Source: Citrobacter rodentium NBRC 105723 = DSM 16636
GTDB lineage: Bacteria > Pseudomonadota > Gammaproteobacteria > Enterobacterales > Enterobacteriaceae
DNA: 64,000 nt
Direction of reading: 5' to 3'
Assembly: GCF_021278985.1 (NCBI RefSeq)
Contig: NZ_CP082833.1
Span: 1,674,001 to 1,738,000 of the forward strand
The notes under the pieces: model-generated
What the model was told of the DNA's origin: nothing
Seen by the model: only the letters and a program-made list of their open reading frames with translations
The model's database searches: none
Part shown: positions 51,539 through 58,900 of the stretch, piece after piece
Numbering within the stretch: the first letter of the stretch is position 1
Layout: each line of letters begins with the position of its first letter
Program-made: the position numbers and the translations under genes

Positions 51539-51826
51539 ATGAGCGAATCAGAGCTTGAGGGGTTCATTCAGGTAGCACCATATCCACTTGAAGCGGTGCC
51601 ATATCAACTATTTGCCAAGATGATTGGTCGCAAAGAATCAACCGTCAGAACCATGATTGACGCTGCAAAGTTACCAACGATTGACTTTGTAAAACCAGGT
51701 TCAGTGAAGACGCGAGCATCAGAAAACTGGGTATATCTGCCAGCATTTAACGCAGGTATGCGCAAAGCGTTTTTTGATCAGCCGAAAGAACGCCGCGATG
51801 CATGGTTGTTGTGGCTGGGGCTTTAA
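51539..51826 (+). CDS. cox: Cox-like excisionase/regulator
   Basis: The 95-residue protein matches P2 Cox in layout: AVPYQLFAKMIGRKESTVRTM (helix-turn-helix), KLPTIDF, then ENWVYLPAFNAGM and a C-terminus ending RDAWLLWLGL. Cox promotes excision and represses the lysogenic promoter. TAAGGAG precedes the ATG, and it is divergent from the repressor gene. Confidence 0.85.
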   Translation: MSESELEGFIQVAPYPLEAVPYQLFAKMIGRKESTVRTMIDAAKLPTIDFVKPGSVKTRASENWVYLPAFNAGMRKAFFDQPKERRDAWLLWLGL

Positions 51827-51832
51827 TCATAA

Positions 51833-52039
51833 ATGACCAGCAATATCACCAGCGCCATTTTGGACCTTGTATTCCTAGAAGTGGGTGTAATAGCGATTTA
51901 TCTGCTTAGCAAGCTAACAGGACAAAAAGAACGCTTTATTGTTCTCAACGTTCATTACCTCGCCGCTTATGCCAGAGGTCTTTTTCCGATCACCATTGGT
52001 GCGGTGCTCATGGCGTTTGTTATTTGGCTCATCGGGTAG
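51833..52039 (+). CDS. Small prophage membrane protein
   Basis: I do not recognise this 68-residue protein. It has two hydrophobic segments (about 8-27 and 47-66) joined by a short basic loop (KLTGQKERF). It starts six bases after cox, so it is likely cotranscribed. Confidence 0.6.
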   Translation: MTSNITSAILDLVFLEVGVIAIYLLSKLTGQKERFIVLNVHYLAAYARGLFPITIGAVLMAFVIWLIG

Positions 52040-52050
52040 AGGCACGAAAA

Positions 52051-52509
52051 ATGAATAAGCAACAGCGAAATGGCAAGCCCCATAACACGGGACTTCGTCG
52101 CAATTACTTTGAAAATGGGCGTTATGCCGGGGAAGTAAATAGGTACGGAGTTTTTGACATGAAGCAACAGTGCAATTCTTCACAGCAGCGCTTCCGCAAC
52201 GGTGCGGAACGCCATGCTAACCGTTTCGCTACCAGTGCATCACGCAGCAGCTCTCGCTACAGCCTGAGCGAAACGCATGCAACACCAGACGGACACGCTG
52301 TAAAACAAATCGGCGAGCACACCTGGCTGATTGAGAAAGCAGGAATCGTGGTTCACAGATGCCCACGCAATCCGTTTACCGGAAACCGCATTTTTGCTCT
52401 GAGCAACGGCGACAATCACTTCGGACAGGATTTCACATTATACGAAGCACTTCGCACGGTTGATCGTCTGCTTCGCGGGCAAAGTTTTATTAAACAGGCT
52501 GATTTATAA
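52051..52509 (+). CDS. Hypothetical prophage early protein
   Basis: This 152-residue protein is unnamed here. The N-terminal 70 residues are polar and basic (Asn, Arg, Ser-rich); the C-terminal 80 residues look folded (HTWLIEKAGIVVHRCP, FTLYEALRTVDRLLRG). A second start at 52159 has the better ribosome site (GGAG eight bases upstream) and would give just the folded half plus a short tail. Similar proteins occur in P2-like phages. Confidence 0.65.
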   Translation: MNKQQRNGKPHNTGLRRNYFENGRYAGEVNRYGVFDMKQQCNSSQQRFRNGAERHANRFATSASRSSSRYSLSETHATPDGHAVKQIGEHTWLIEKAGIVVHRCPRNPFTGNRIFALSNGDNHFGQDFTLYEALRTVDRLLRGQSFIKQADL

Positions 52510-52519
52510 CAGGTGCTTT

Positions 52520-52807
52520 ATGACCAAAGAGCATGCACAAGGTGTATTTATCCGTTTTATTGATTTTCGCGGTGAACTGTTATTACGCGCATCCGCTATT
52601 GATGGAGTGGCTCCGGCGGGTAAAAACGGAGCCGACGAAGCCACTTACGTTTATCTGAACGGCACGCGACTGCTTGTGGAACTTCCGTACCAGACCGTAC
52701 GAGAAATCATTAGTGAAGCTGAAAAGGCACGCCTGGCTAATGGCGATGAACCCTATATCGAAATTATTTGTATGGATTCAGAAACTGAAATTCAGAAAGC
52801 AGATTAA
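52520..52807 (+). CDS. Hypothetical prophage early protein
   Basis: The 95-residue protein appears mostly beta-structured (VFIRFIDFRGELLLRASAID, TYVYLNGTRLLVELPY) with a helical, acidic C-terminus. The ATG at 52520 is used; the longer open frame starts inside the preceding gene. Function unknown. Confidence 0.7.
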   Translation: MTKEHAQGVFIRFIDFRGELLLRASAIDGVAPAGKNGADEATYVYLNGTRLLVELPYQTVREIISEAEKARLANGDEPYIEIICMDSETEIQKAD

Positions 52808-52818
52808 AGGGCGTTGCG

Positions 52819-53061
52819 ATGGGCAAAGAATATAAAACTCTCATTAACAAAGCACTTGAGCGTTTTTATTTTCGCTTAAGTGCATCAGGCGCTCATGCTG
52901 AACGTGCAGCCCGTGACTCATTGACCAGGGCAATCCGGAGTCTGTATGACGTGGCTTTTTACGCTGATGATCTGGATGCACTTAACGAACTTTCCGAGCT
53001 GATCTGTGCCGCAGAATGCGGGGAACATATTGAACCGTATAAGCTGGGGAATATTGCATGA
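52819..53061 (+). CDS. Hypothetical prophage early protein
   Basis: This 80-residue, largely helical protein (KALERFYFRLSASGAHAER; DDLDALNELSELICAAECG) is unrecognised. GGGCG precedes its ATG, and its stop overlaps the next start (ATGA). Confidence 0.7.
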   Translation: MGKEYKTLINKALERFYFRLSASGAHAERAARDSLTRAIRSLYDVAFYADDLDALNELSELICAAECGEHIEPYKLGNIA

Positions 53062-53171
53062 GTATATTTATCTCATGGCTTGTTCTGATTATTTCGGTGG
53101 CCTGCGCCATTGGGATTATGCGAATTATTCATTCAGTAAAAAAGATTGAACGCTTTTTCACTGGTGAATAA
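53058..53171 (+). CDS. 37-residue membrane peptide
   Basis: A short frame starts at an ATG overlapping the previous stop codon, which favours translational coupling. The peptide has one hydrophobic helix (FISWLVLIISVACAIGIM) followed by a basic, amphipathic tail ending FFTGE. Small phage membrane peptides of this kind often act in superinfection exclusion or lysis control; that is only a possibility. Confidence 0.55.
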   Translation: MSIFISWLVLIISVACAIGIMRIIHSVKKIERFFTGE

Positions 53172-53264
53172 CGATACAAATAAAGCATCAAATTAAATAA
53201 GAAAACGTGAAAACCTTCCGTATTAACGGAGGTATTCGCACACGCAAATAACGGAGATACAAAA

Positions 53265-53675
53265 ATGCACGCAAAAGAAGAAGGTATCATCAGAGCACTG
53301 AAAGAAATTTCAAAGACAGAAAACGAAGTAGCGAAAAAAGCCGTGGCAAATGCACATATGGACGTCGCAACCCACACACTGATAGTCGCAAGAGTCACGG
53401 CAGAAGCAGCCGAAATTATCGCAAAACAGGATGCTGAACTGGCGGTTCTCAGAACACAACCAGTCACCGGACTGGATTTGTCTAACACCGGACGCCTTAT
53501 TTACACAATTGGCTCGGAGCTACAGCGATACACCATTATCGCCGGATTACAGGATAAATACCTGATCACTCCTCACCCCATAAGGGAATCAGAAATTCTG
53601 ACAAATCTCCGCCTGATAGAGCGCTCTCAAGTCGCATTCATTGATGACGCACAGCGCACCGTATTTAACGCATAG
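53265..53675 (+). CDS. Hypothetical prophage protein
   Basis: The 136-residue protein has a helical, alanine-rich N-terminal half with coiled-coil character (about 5-65) and a C-terminal region including LIYTIGSELQRYTIIAGLQDKY split by charged loops. I do not recognise it. GGAG lies nine bases upstream of the ATG. Confidence 0.65.
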   Translation: MHAKEEGIIRALKEISKTENEVAKKAVANAHMDVATHTLIVARVTAEAAEIIAKQDAELAVLRTQPVTGLDLSNTGRLIYTIGSELQRYTIIAGLQDKYLITPHPIRESEILTNLRLIERSQVAFIDDAQRTVFNA

Positions 53676-53698
53676 GGTTACTGGACAAAGGGGGCGCA

Positions 53699-53902
53699 GT
53701 GGCAATTAAGCGTTTTTCCGTCATTCGTTTCACCTCCAGAGGGCGTGAATACGAAGTTGACGAACGGCTGATTAAAACGATCGACCGTCACCGTTCGCAA
53801 CCTGACGCGCATCACATTTATCTCACTGACGACACTTACTTCTGCGCCACCAACGTGGTGCAGGTGAATCTTATCAGACTGGTACAGGAGTCACGCAGAT
53901 GA
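53699..53902 (+). CDS. Hypothetical prophage protein
   Basis: This 67-residue protein starts at GTG behind GGGGGCG. It looks like a small beta-rich protein (FSVIRFTSRGREYEVDE; HHIYLTDDTYFCATNVVQ). Its stop overlaps the next ATG by four bases. Function unknown. Confidence 0.6.
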   Translation: MAIKRFSVIRFTSRGREYEVDERLIKTIDRHRSQPDAHHIYLTDDTYFCATNVVQVNLIRLVQESRR

Positions 53903-54144
53903 CCATTCTGGACTACATCGCCGCCAATCCGGGTTGTAGCGGTGGAGAAATCGCCGCAGCACTGAATACCCCAACCACAGCCATTAATGCGGAGTTACGC
54001 CGACTCTGGCGCAGCGGTTCAGTCATAAGAAAAGAGCGCAAAACAGGTGGTCGCTTTTCTTACCAGATAAACCCGATGCCGTTCGGGTGCGGCAATCCAC
54101 TTACCAACATGTTTAACCAGCTACTGAAGGAAGCCAGAGCATGA
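53899..54144 (+). CDS. Winged-helix DNA-binding protein of the prophage
   Basis: This 81-residue protein has a clear winged helix-turn-helix in its first 55 residues (SGGEIAAALNTPTTAINAELRRLW, then GSVIRKERKTGGRFSYQ as the wing; each a continuous family pattern). It overlaps both neighbours by ATGA. A regulatory role in early gene control is likely. Confidence 0.7.
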   Translation: MTILDYIAANPGCSGGEIAAALNTPTTAINAELRRLWRSGSVIRKERKTGGRFSYQINPMPFGCGNPLTNMFNQLLKEARA

Positions 54145-54440
54145 GCACCATCAACCACCAGGAACTACGCGAACTGGCGACTGACCTGCAACGAATGGCA
54201 ACGCATCAAAAATTACTGGCGTTTCGCGCAATGCTCTCGCCATCTGCCGTGCTGGCACTGCTGGATGAGCTGGAGCACGCCAGAACCATGGCTCCTGCCA
54301 TTCGTCTGACGCTCCATCATGAAATCAAGGATTTCTGCGCGACGCTGGAGTCACCAGGTGAATCAGAAACGCCGGAAGCAATGCAGCAGGAGCTGCTGCA
54401 ACGCATCGACAACGTTTTCGATTTTTTCCTTAACCAGTAA
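54141..54440 (+). CDS. Hypothetical prophage protein
   Basis: This helical 99-residue protein includes a leucine-rich segment SAVLALLDELEHAR, common in lambdoid and P2 accessory proteins described as having an ead/Ea22-like N-terminus; I use that only as a resemblance. It overlaps the winged-helix gene. Confidence 0.6.
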   Translation: MSTINHQELRELATDLQRMATHQKLLAFRAMLSPSAVLALLDELEHARTMAPAIRLTLHHEIKDFCATLESPGESETPEAMQQELLQRIDNVFDFFLNQ

Positions 54441-54454
54441 GGGAGTAAATCACA

Positions 54455-55006
54455 ATGAAACTCAAACCAATGGGTACACCTGGTGTGGCTCCGGCACATG
54501 TAAAACCATGGACACAGCAGGAGGATGAACTTTTAGCCACGTTATACCACTCCCACACAGCGCCGGAGCTGACAAAGCACCTTCAGAGAACCGAGTCAGC
54601 AATACGAAGTCGCATCCGTCTTTTGCTCTCTCAGGGGGTTATTCACGCCAAACGCCCCCACCTGAGCACAAAAGAACTCAGCATGCTCATCAGGAATCGC
54701 CACACAAAAACTATCCGGGAACTCGCGAATGAGCTGGGGCGCTCGCCATCCACGGTGGAACTGAACCTGAGAAAAAGAGGGTATCGGTTCAGGAAATACG
54801 GGGAACTCCACCACAGAACCAGATACAGCGATCACCTGGTGGAGTTGGTAACTGAACTGCGTGATGAGAAGGGGATGACATTCAGCGAAATCAGGAAGCA
54901 CATCCGGGACACAGCCGGGATATCCCTTAAAAGATGGGTTCCCGCCCGGCTTTACGCACGATATACCGCCGCTGACACCGTGCTTTGCGAACTGCTACCG
55001 GACTGA
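54455..55006 (+). CDS. Multi-HTH (Myb-like) prophage protein
   Basis: This 183-residue protein begins with a SANT/Myb-like segment (KPWTQQEDELLATLYHSH), followed by two more helix-turn-helix-like units (LANELGRSPSTVELNLRKRG near 95-115 and GMTFSEIRKHIRD near 140). The array of small DNA-binding units suggests a DNA-binding regulator. AAGGGAG precedes it. No target is known. Confidence 0.65.
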   Translation: MKLKPMGTPGVAPAHVKPWTQQEDELLATLYHSHTAPELTKHLQRTESAIRSRIRLLLSQGVIHAKRPHLSTKELSMLIRNRHTKTIRELANELGRSPSTVELNLRKRGYRFRKYGELHHRTRYSDHLVELVTELRDEKGMTFSEIRKHIRDTAGISLKRWVPARLYARYTAADTVLCELLPD

Positions 55007-55015
55007 GTAACCACT

Positions 55016-55633
55016 ATGCACACACAAAAAAACCGCTTGCCATGCCGCAATCAGTCAGGTTACATTTCCGCTGCGCCTCATAAAACGGGTGCCGGGATTG
55101 GAACCCCGCTGACAACCAAAGCGCACAACCGCGCCAGCGGTTTTTTTGTGCGTACCGTATCGCCACGTCTTTTTCGCACACGAATTATGGTGAGGCGTAT
55201 GGGGCCGACTTCGGTCGGGCCGGGTTCTTTGGTTGCCGGTAGTTCCAACCCTGTACGTCTCACCACCCCGAGCTTGGAACCTCTGGATGGTGAGTTTTCA
55301 AAACTTACAACCAAAGAGGCCACACCATGGCAAACCGCAAACAGCACCGCGCTATCGCGGAGCGTCGTCACATCCAGACTGAAATCGATCGCAGACTCAC
55401 CCGCGCCGCACACATCGCCTTTATCATGCAATCCAACACATTGCACAGACTCAACAGCACTATTTCAGCCGACTACTGCGCCGCTGTATTCAGCTATCTG
55501 GCGGAAGACCTCCTGTCTCTTCAGGATCTCATCCAGCAGCAAAACAAACTCCATTAATTCCTGTTCCGGGCCTTTCTTGCACCTTGCGGCGGGAGGCCTT
55601 CGCACATCTGTAACCAGAGGATTGCCGCAATGA
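55016..55633 (+). CDS. Icd/Ash-like reading frame over the immunity RNA
   Basis: This 205-residue frame contains the string GFFVRTVSPRLFRTR and SNPVRLTTPSLEPLDGEF, typical of proteins annotated as Ash or host cell division inhibitor Icd-like in P4- and P1-type immunity regions. It spans the candidate immunity RNA at 55189-55264 and a terminator at 55127-55147, and its second half is overlapped in another frame by the gene at 55327. Whether it is translated is uncertain. Confidence 0.4.
   Translation: MHTQKNRLPCRNQSGYISAAPHKTGAGIGTPLTTKAHNRASGFFVRTVSPRLFRTRIMVRRMGPTSVGPGSLVAGSSNPVRLTTPSLEPLDGEFSKLTTKEATPWQTANSTALSRSVVTSRLKSIADSPAPHTSPLSCNPTHCTDSTALFQPTTAPLYSAIWRKTSCLFRISSSSKTNSINSCSGPFLHLAAGGLRTSVTRGLPQ
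55098..55121 (+). promoter_or_regulatory. Immunity target site, upstream copy (seqA-like)
   Basis: TTGGAAC (55098-55104) and CAACCAAAG (55113-55121) are complementary, in the right order, to GTTCCAA and CTTTGGTTG in the candidate immunity RNA. Confidence 0.6.
55127..55147 (+). terminator. Terminator within the immunity leader
   Basis: AACCGC, a GCCA loop and GCGGTT are followed by five more T. A larger alternative pairing joins 55023-55037 to 55136-55150 over 15 base pairs, which includes the same T run, so two mutually exclusive structures are possible. Confidence 0.65.
55189..55264 (+). ncRNA. C4/CI-type antisense immunity RNA candidate
   Basis: These 76 bases fold as a closed unit. The outer stem GGTGAGGCGTA (55189-55199) pairs with TACGTCTCACC (55254-55264) through ten Watson-Crick pairs and one G-U. 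Inside are the hairpin GGCCGACTTCGGTCGGGCC and a second arm GGGTT/AACCC presenting CTTTGGTTG (55227-55235) and GTTCCAA (55242-55248). These loops are complementary to copies upstream (55098-55121) and downstream (55274-55316). Size and design are those of P4 CI RNA and P1 C4 RNA. Confidence 0.65.
55274..55316 (+). promoter_or_regulatory. Immunity target site, downstream copy (seqC-like)
   Basis: The same pair, TTGGAAC (55274-55280) and CAACCAAAG (55308-55316), recurs just before the start of the next gene at 55327. Pairing here could block its translation or promote termination. Confidence 0.55.
55327..55557 (+). CDS. Hypothetical P2-like early protein
   Basis: This 76-residue helical protein (RKQHRAIAERRHIQTEIDRR; YLAEDLLSLQDLIQQQNKLH) resembles small proteins found before gene A in PSP3- and Fels-2-like phages, from memory. 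It lies ten bases after the downstream immunity target site. Function unknown. Confidence 0.7.
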   Translation: MANRKQHRAIAERRHIQTEIDRRLTRAAHIAFIMQSNTLHRLNSTISADYCAAVFSYLAEDLLSLQDLIQQQNKLH

Positions 55634-55995
55634 TTCTCGCCAACGACTTTCTTGAATACCTGCTCAACACAGAGCGTGATCTTGCCGTTCGCGTGCGTGA
55701 CCGTTATGACATGTACCTGAAATCCCTGCCTGTACCGCAGCTCGCTGACGGAAAGATTGTTATTGATGGCCGCTACATGATTGACAGCCACGAGGGAAAT
55801 TACAGGCTTTACCGCATTGAAGGTGGCACCCCGTCCGTTATTGGCATTTACCAGCGCCCATCCTCTGCAATCGTCGATGTGATTGCCGACAGCATCCGCA
55901 TCACACATCGCCATGCCGACACAGAAGACACCGTGCTGGAAATTCAGCGGCTGGCTGCCGTCTGCCGCGACACCCTGAATGGCATGACGAAGTAA
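55630..55995 (+). CDS. Hypothetical P2-like early protein
   Basis: This unrecognised 121-residue protein appears to be a mixed alpha/beta protein (DFLEYLLNTERDLAVRVRDR; YRLYRIEGGTPSVIGIYQRP). It ends six bases before gene A, so it is probably cotranscribed with the initiator. AGAGGA lies upstream of its ATG. Confidence 0.7.
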   Translation: MILANDFLEYLLNTERDLAVRVRDRYDMYLKSLPVPQLADGKIVIDGRYMIDSHEGNYRLYRIEGGTPSVIGIYQRPSSAIVDVIADSIRITHRHADTEDTVLEIQRLAAVCRDTLNGMTK

Positions 55996-56001
55996 ATCAC
56001 T

Positions 56002-58824
56002 ATGACGGCAGAGTACATCAGGGACTGGCAACAACCGCGCCACGCGGTGGGGCGTGAAGGAACGGGGATCCCCGCTCCTGAATCCGCGCTTTCCTCCTGG
56101 CTGGGTGCCTACCGGGTAGAGAACGAGCGCCGCCAGGAAATGGCTGATGCGGCGTTCTCCGCCACGCCGCTGGGCAACCTGATTAATAAAAGCTTGGACG
56201 CACAGGAAAAACAGGACAAAACCATCACACTGGCAGGAGACGCCAGAAAACAGGCACGCGGCGCGGTGGATGAAGCCATGGCCTCGCTGCGCCTGCTGCC
56301 GTCCTATCTGCGCGATCCGCTTATTCGCCACCTCTCCTTCCTGCGCAAAAAACAGGAAGCCGATCGCCGGAAAGGCAAAAAGAGCTGGCAGGCGGAACGC
56401 TATGCACGCGGAACCCTGCGCAAAATATTCGAACGTCTGGACCGCACCGATCACCGCTGGCTGACACCGGGTTATCGCTCCCTTGCTGGACGCGAACGCC
56501 TGGACGATTTGCTTTACCTGCCGCAGCTCAACAAACACCAGATACAGACGCTGGCCACCATGACGGCGGCGATGTTCAGCAGCACCTTCGAAAAACTCTG
56601 CGATGGCTTTGGCGCGACTGATGGCGAACTGACCATGGATGTAACGCTGAAGGCGTATCAGATGCTGGCCCGCATGGCGTTACACCTGCACGCCATGCCT
56701 CCACATTATGACGCACTGACAACAGACAAAGACCGGAGGAACGAACCGGACACAGAGCTGCTGCCGGGCGCAATCCTTCGCCTGACCTGTGCGGAATGGT
56801 GGAAACGCAAACTATGGCTGTTACGTTGCGAGTGGAGAGAAGAACAACTCCGCGCCGCCTGTCTGGTTTCCAGAAAAACATCGCCCTATCTGAGCCAGGA
56901 CGCGTTAAGCGAGTTTCGCGCACAGCGCGAGAAAACACGCGATTTCCTGAAAAGTTTCATGCTGGAAAACGAAGACGGGTTCACGATTGATCTCGAGACA
57001 GTGTATTACGCGGGAGTAAGTAACCCGGTTCACCGTAAGGCAGAAATGATGGCCACCATGAAGGGACTGGAACTTCTGGCCGAAGCCCGTGGCGACAGAG
57101 CGGTGTTTCTGACTGTCACCTGCCCGTCAAAATACCACGCAACAACGGAGAACGGTCATCCGAACCCCAAATGGAACGGGGCCACCATGCGCGACTCCAG
57201 CGATTACCTGGTTAACACGTTTTTTGCGGCGGTCCGCAAAAAACTGAACCGCGACGGCCTGCGCTGGTATGGCATCCGCACGGTGGAGCCTCACCATGAC
57301 GGCACCGTGCACTGGCATATGATGGTCTTTGCTCATCCGGAAGAAATCGACAGCATCGTGGCCATCACCCGCGATATTGCCATTCAGGAAGACCGCCACG
57401 AGCTGGGCAATGATATTACTCCGCGCTTTAAAGTGGAGTATGTCGACGGCTCAAAAGGCACACCAACCAGCTATATCGCGACCTACATCGGGAAAAACCT
57501 GGACAGCCGCGCCGTGGATGGCATCGACCCGAAAACGGGCAAACCACGCGTTGACCACGAAACCGGAAAATCAATGGCCGAGAGCGTGGAGCGCGCCATC
57601 GGTTGGGCACGCCTTCACCGGGTCCGCCAGTTCCAGTTCTTTGGCATCCCCTCCCGTCAGGTGTGGCGTGAACTCCGCCGCCTTGCCAGCCAGATGGCAC
57701 GCAACCCGGAAGGCCCGCAACGGCTGAAGGATGACGCAATGGATGCGGTACTCGCTGCCGCTGATGCCGGATGTTTTGCCACCTACATAGAGAAACAGGG
57801 CGGCGTACTTGTTCCACGCAAAGACTACCTGATTCGCACCGCCTACGACCTCGCCGATGAGCTGAACGATTACGGCGAACAGAGTGTACAGATTTACGGG
57901 ATCTGGTCACCACTCATCGGGGAATCCTCCCGTGTGTGCACGCACCCGGATAACTGGAAGCTGGTAAGACGTAAACCGGAACAGGAAGGCAGCGCCCACG
58001 AAAATGGTTTTGACCTTCAGGGCGGCCCTGCCGCCCCTTGGACTCGTGGCAATAACTGTCCCAGTGTACAAGAAACGGACAACAACGGGACAGAACAGCC
58101 GGAAGAACGGCCAACACCGTGGCCGCAGCTTCCTGACGGCGTTGAAGTGAATGAATGGATGCGCTCACTGAAACGGCACGAACGCCGGGCGCTGATGCGT
58201 TCGCTTCGTGACAAACAGGCAAAAAACAGCAGTGATGAAATGCAGAGCTGGACACAGAGCCGCAAACAGCCGCGGCCTTTGCCTGATAACCACGAATTAC
58301 TCGCTAAAGAATGGCGGGAGTCTGCTGAATCTCTCGGCCTGCATATCGGTGAACAGCAGATGCAGCACCTGTTACGGGGCGGCAGTCTGTACGTTGACGG
58401 CAGCATCATTGCACCGCAGGGATTTGAAATTGTACGCAAACCGGATACCCGCCCGGACAGCCGAATCACGCAGCTCTGGCAACGCCTGAGCCGTAATCAC
58501 GGCGTAAGCAGCACGGAGATCCGCCATAACCCGGTCGCCAGCTATCTGGAACAGCTGGGGGTATCAGACCCTGAAGCCGCCGCACGCCTGGCATCCACAC
58601 TTCAGCAAGACCAGAACACCATGAAAACACCCGTTACCGTGCTTTCTGACATGCTGCGCGCCATCCGCGACGCAGAGCACGCACAGAGAATCAGTGAAAC
58701 CACTGAACGCGCCCGCCGCAAAGCAGACCTGCTGCGGGGTGGCCTGACCAGTGGAAACAAAAAACAGACAAAAACGGGATTCACAAATCCCGTAAATGAG
58801 CAAAAAACGCGCCGCGATATATGA
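56002..58824 (+). CDS. A: Replication initiator endonuclease (P2 gpA-like)
   Basis: The protein nicks the phage origin to start rolling-circle replication. The HUH metal motif is His437-Trp-His439 (VHWHMMVFA) and the paired catalytic tyrosines are Tyr491 and Tyr495 (SYIATYIGKN). At 940 residues it is longer than P2 gpA (761); the extra length is a polar C-terminal region from about residue 690, with DKQAKN and RKADLLRGG segments. In P2 the origin lies inside this gene. Confidence 0.93.
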   Translation: MTAEYIRDWQQPRHAVGREGTGIPAPESALSSWLGAYRVENERRQEMADAAFSATPLGNLINKSLDAQEKQDKTITLAGDARKQARGAVDEAMASLRLLPSYLRDPLIRHLSFLRKKQEADRRKGKKSWQAERYARGTLRKIFERLDRTDHRWLTPGYRSLAGRERLDDLLYLPQLNKHQIQTLATMTAAMFSSTFEKLCDGFGATDGELTMDVTLKAYQMLARMALHLHAMPPHYDALTTDKDRRNEPDTELLPGAILRLTCAEWWKRKLWLLRCEWREEQLRAACLVSRKTSPYLSQDALSEFRAQREKTRDFLKSFMLENEDGFTIDLETVYYAGVSNPVHRKAEMMATMKGLELLAEARGDRAVFLTVTCPSKYHATTENGHPNPKWNGATMRDSSDYLVNTFFAAVRKKLNRDGLRWYGIRTVEPHHDGTVHWHMMVFAHPEEIDSIVAITRDIAIQEDRHELGNDITPRFKVEYVDGSKGTPTSYIATYIGKNLDSRAVDGIDPKTGKPRVDHETGKSMAESVERAIGWARLHRVRQFQFFGIPSRQVWRELRRLASQMARNPEGPQRLKDDAMDAVLAAADAGCFATYIEKQGGVLVPRKDYLIRTAYDLADELNDYGEQSVQIYGIWSPLIGESSRVCTHPDNWKLVRRKPEQEGSAHENGFDLQGGPAAPWTRGNNCPSVQETDNNGTEQPEERPTPWPQLPDGVEVNEWMRSLKRHERRALMRSLRDKQAKNSSDEMQSWTQSRKQPRPLPDNHELLAKEWRESAESLGLHIGEQQMQHLLRGGSLYVDGSIIAPQGFEIVRKPDTRPDSRITQLWQRLSRNHGVSSTEIRHNPVASYLEQLGVSDPEAAARLASTLQQDQNTMKTPVTVLSDMLRAIRDAEHAQRISETTERARRKADLLRGGLTSGNKKQTKTGFTNPVNEQKTRRDI

Positions 58825-58866
58825 AGCGCGCATAAAACAGGCAAAAACGGGATTTCAGAATCCCGT
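58774..58866. repeat. Two copies of a palindromic element before the partition genes
   Basis: ACGGGATT-CACA-AATCCCGT (58774-58793) and ACGGGATT-TCAG-AATCCCGT (58847-58866) are identical in both arms and 73 bases apart. The surroundings (CAAAAACGGG before, CCCGTAAA after) are also shared. They overlap the end of gene A and precede the ParM-like gene. Confidence 0.8.
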
Positions 58867-58900
58867 AAACGATTAATTAATCAACATAAGGAAAAACGAC

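Noticed and set aside
55016..55326. CRISPR-like or tandem repeat array
   Set aside because: The repeated segments alternate between sense and complement and fit antisense RNA pairing rather than a repeat-spacer array.
58796..58876. 26-codon frame after gene A
   Set aside because: It arises from the duplicated palindrome, overlaps the gene A end in another frame and has no ribosome site, so it is treated as part of the repeat.
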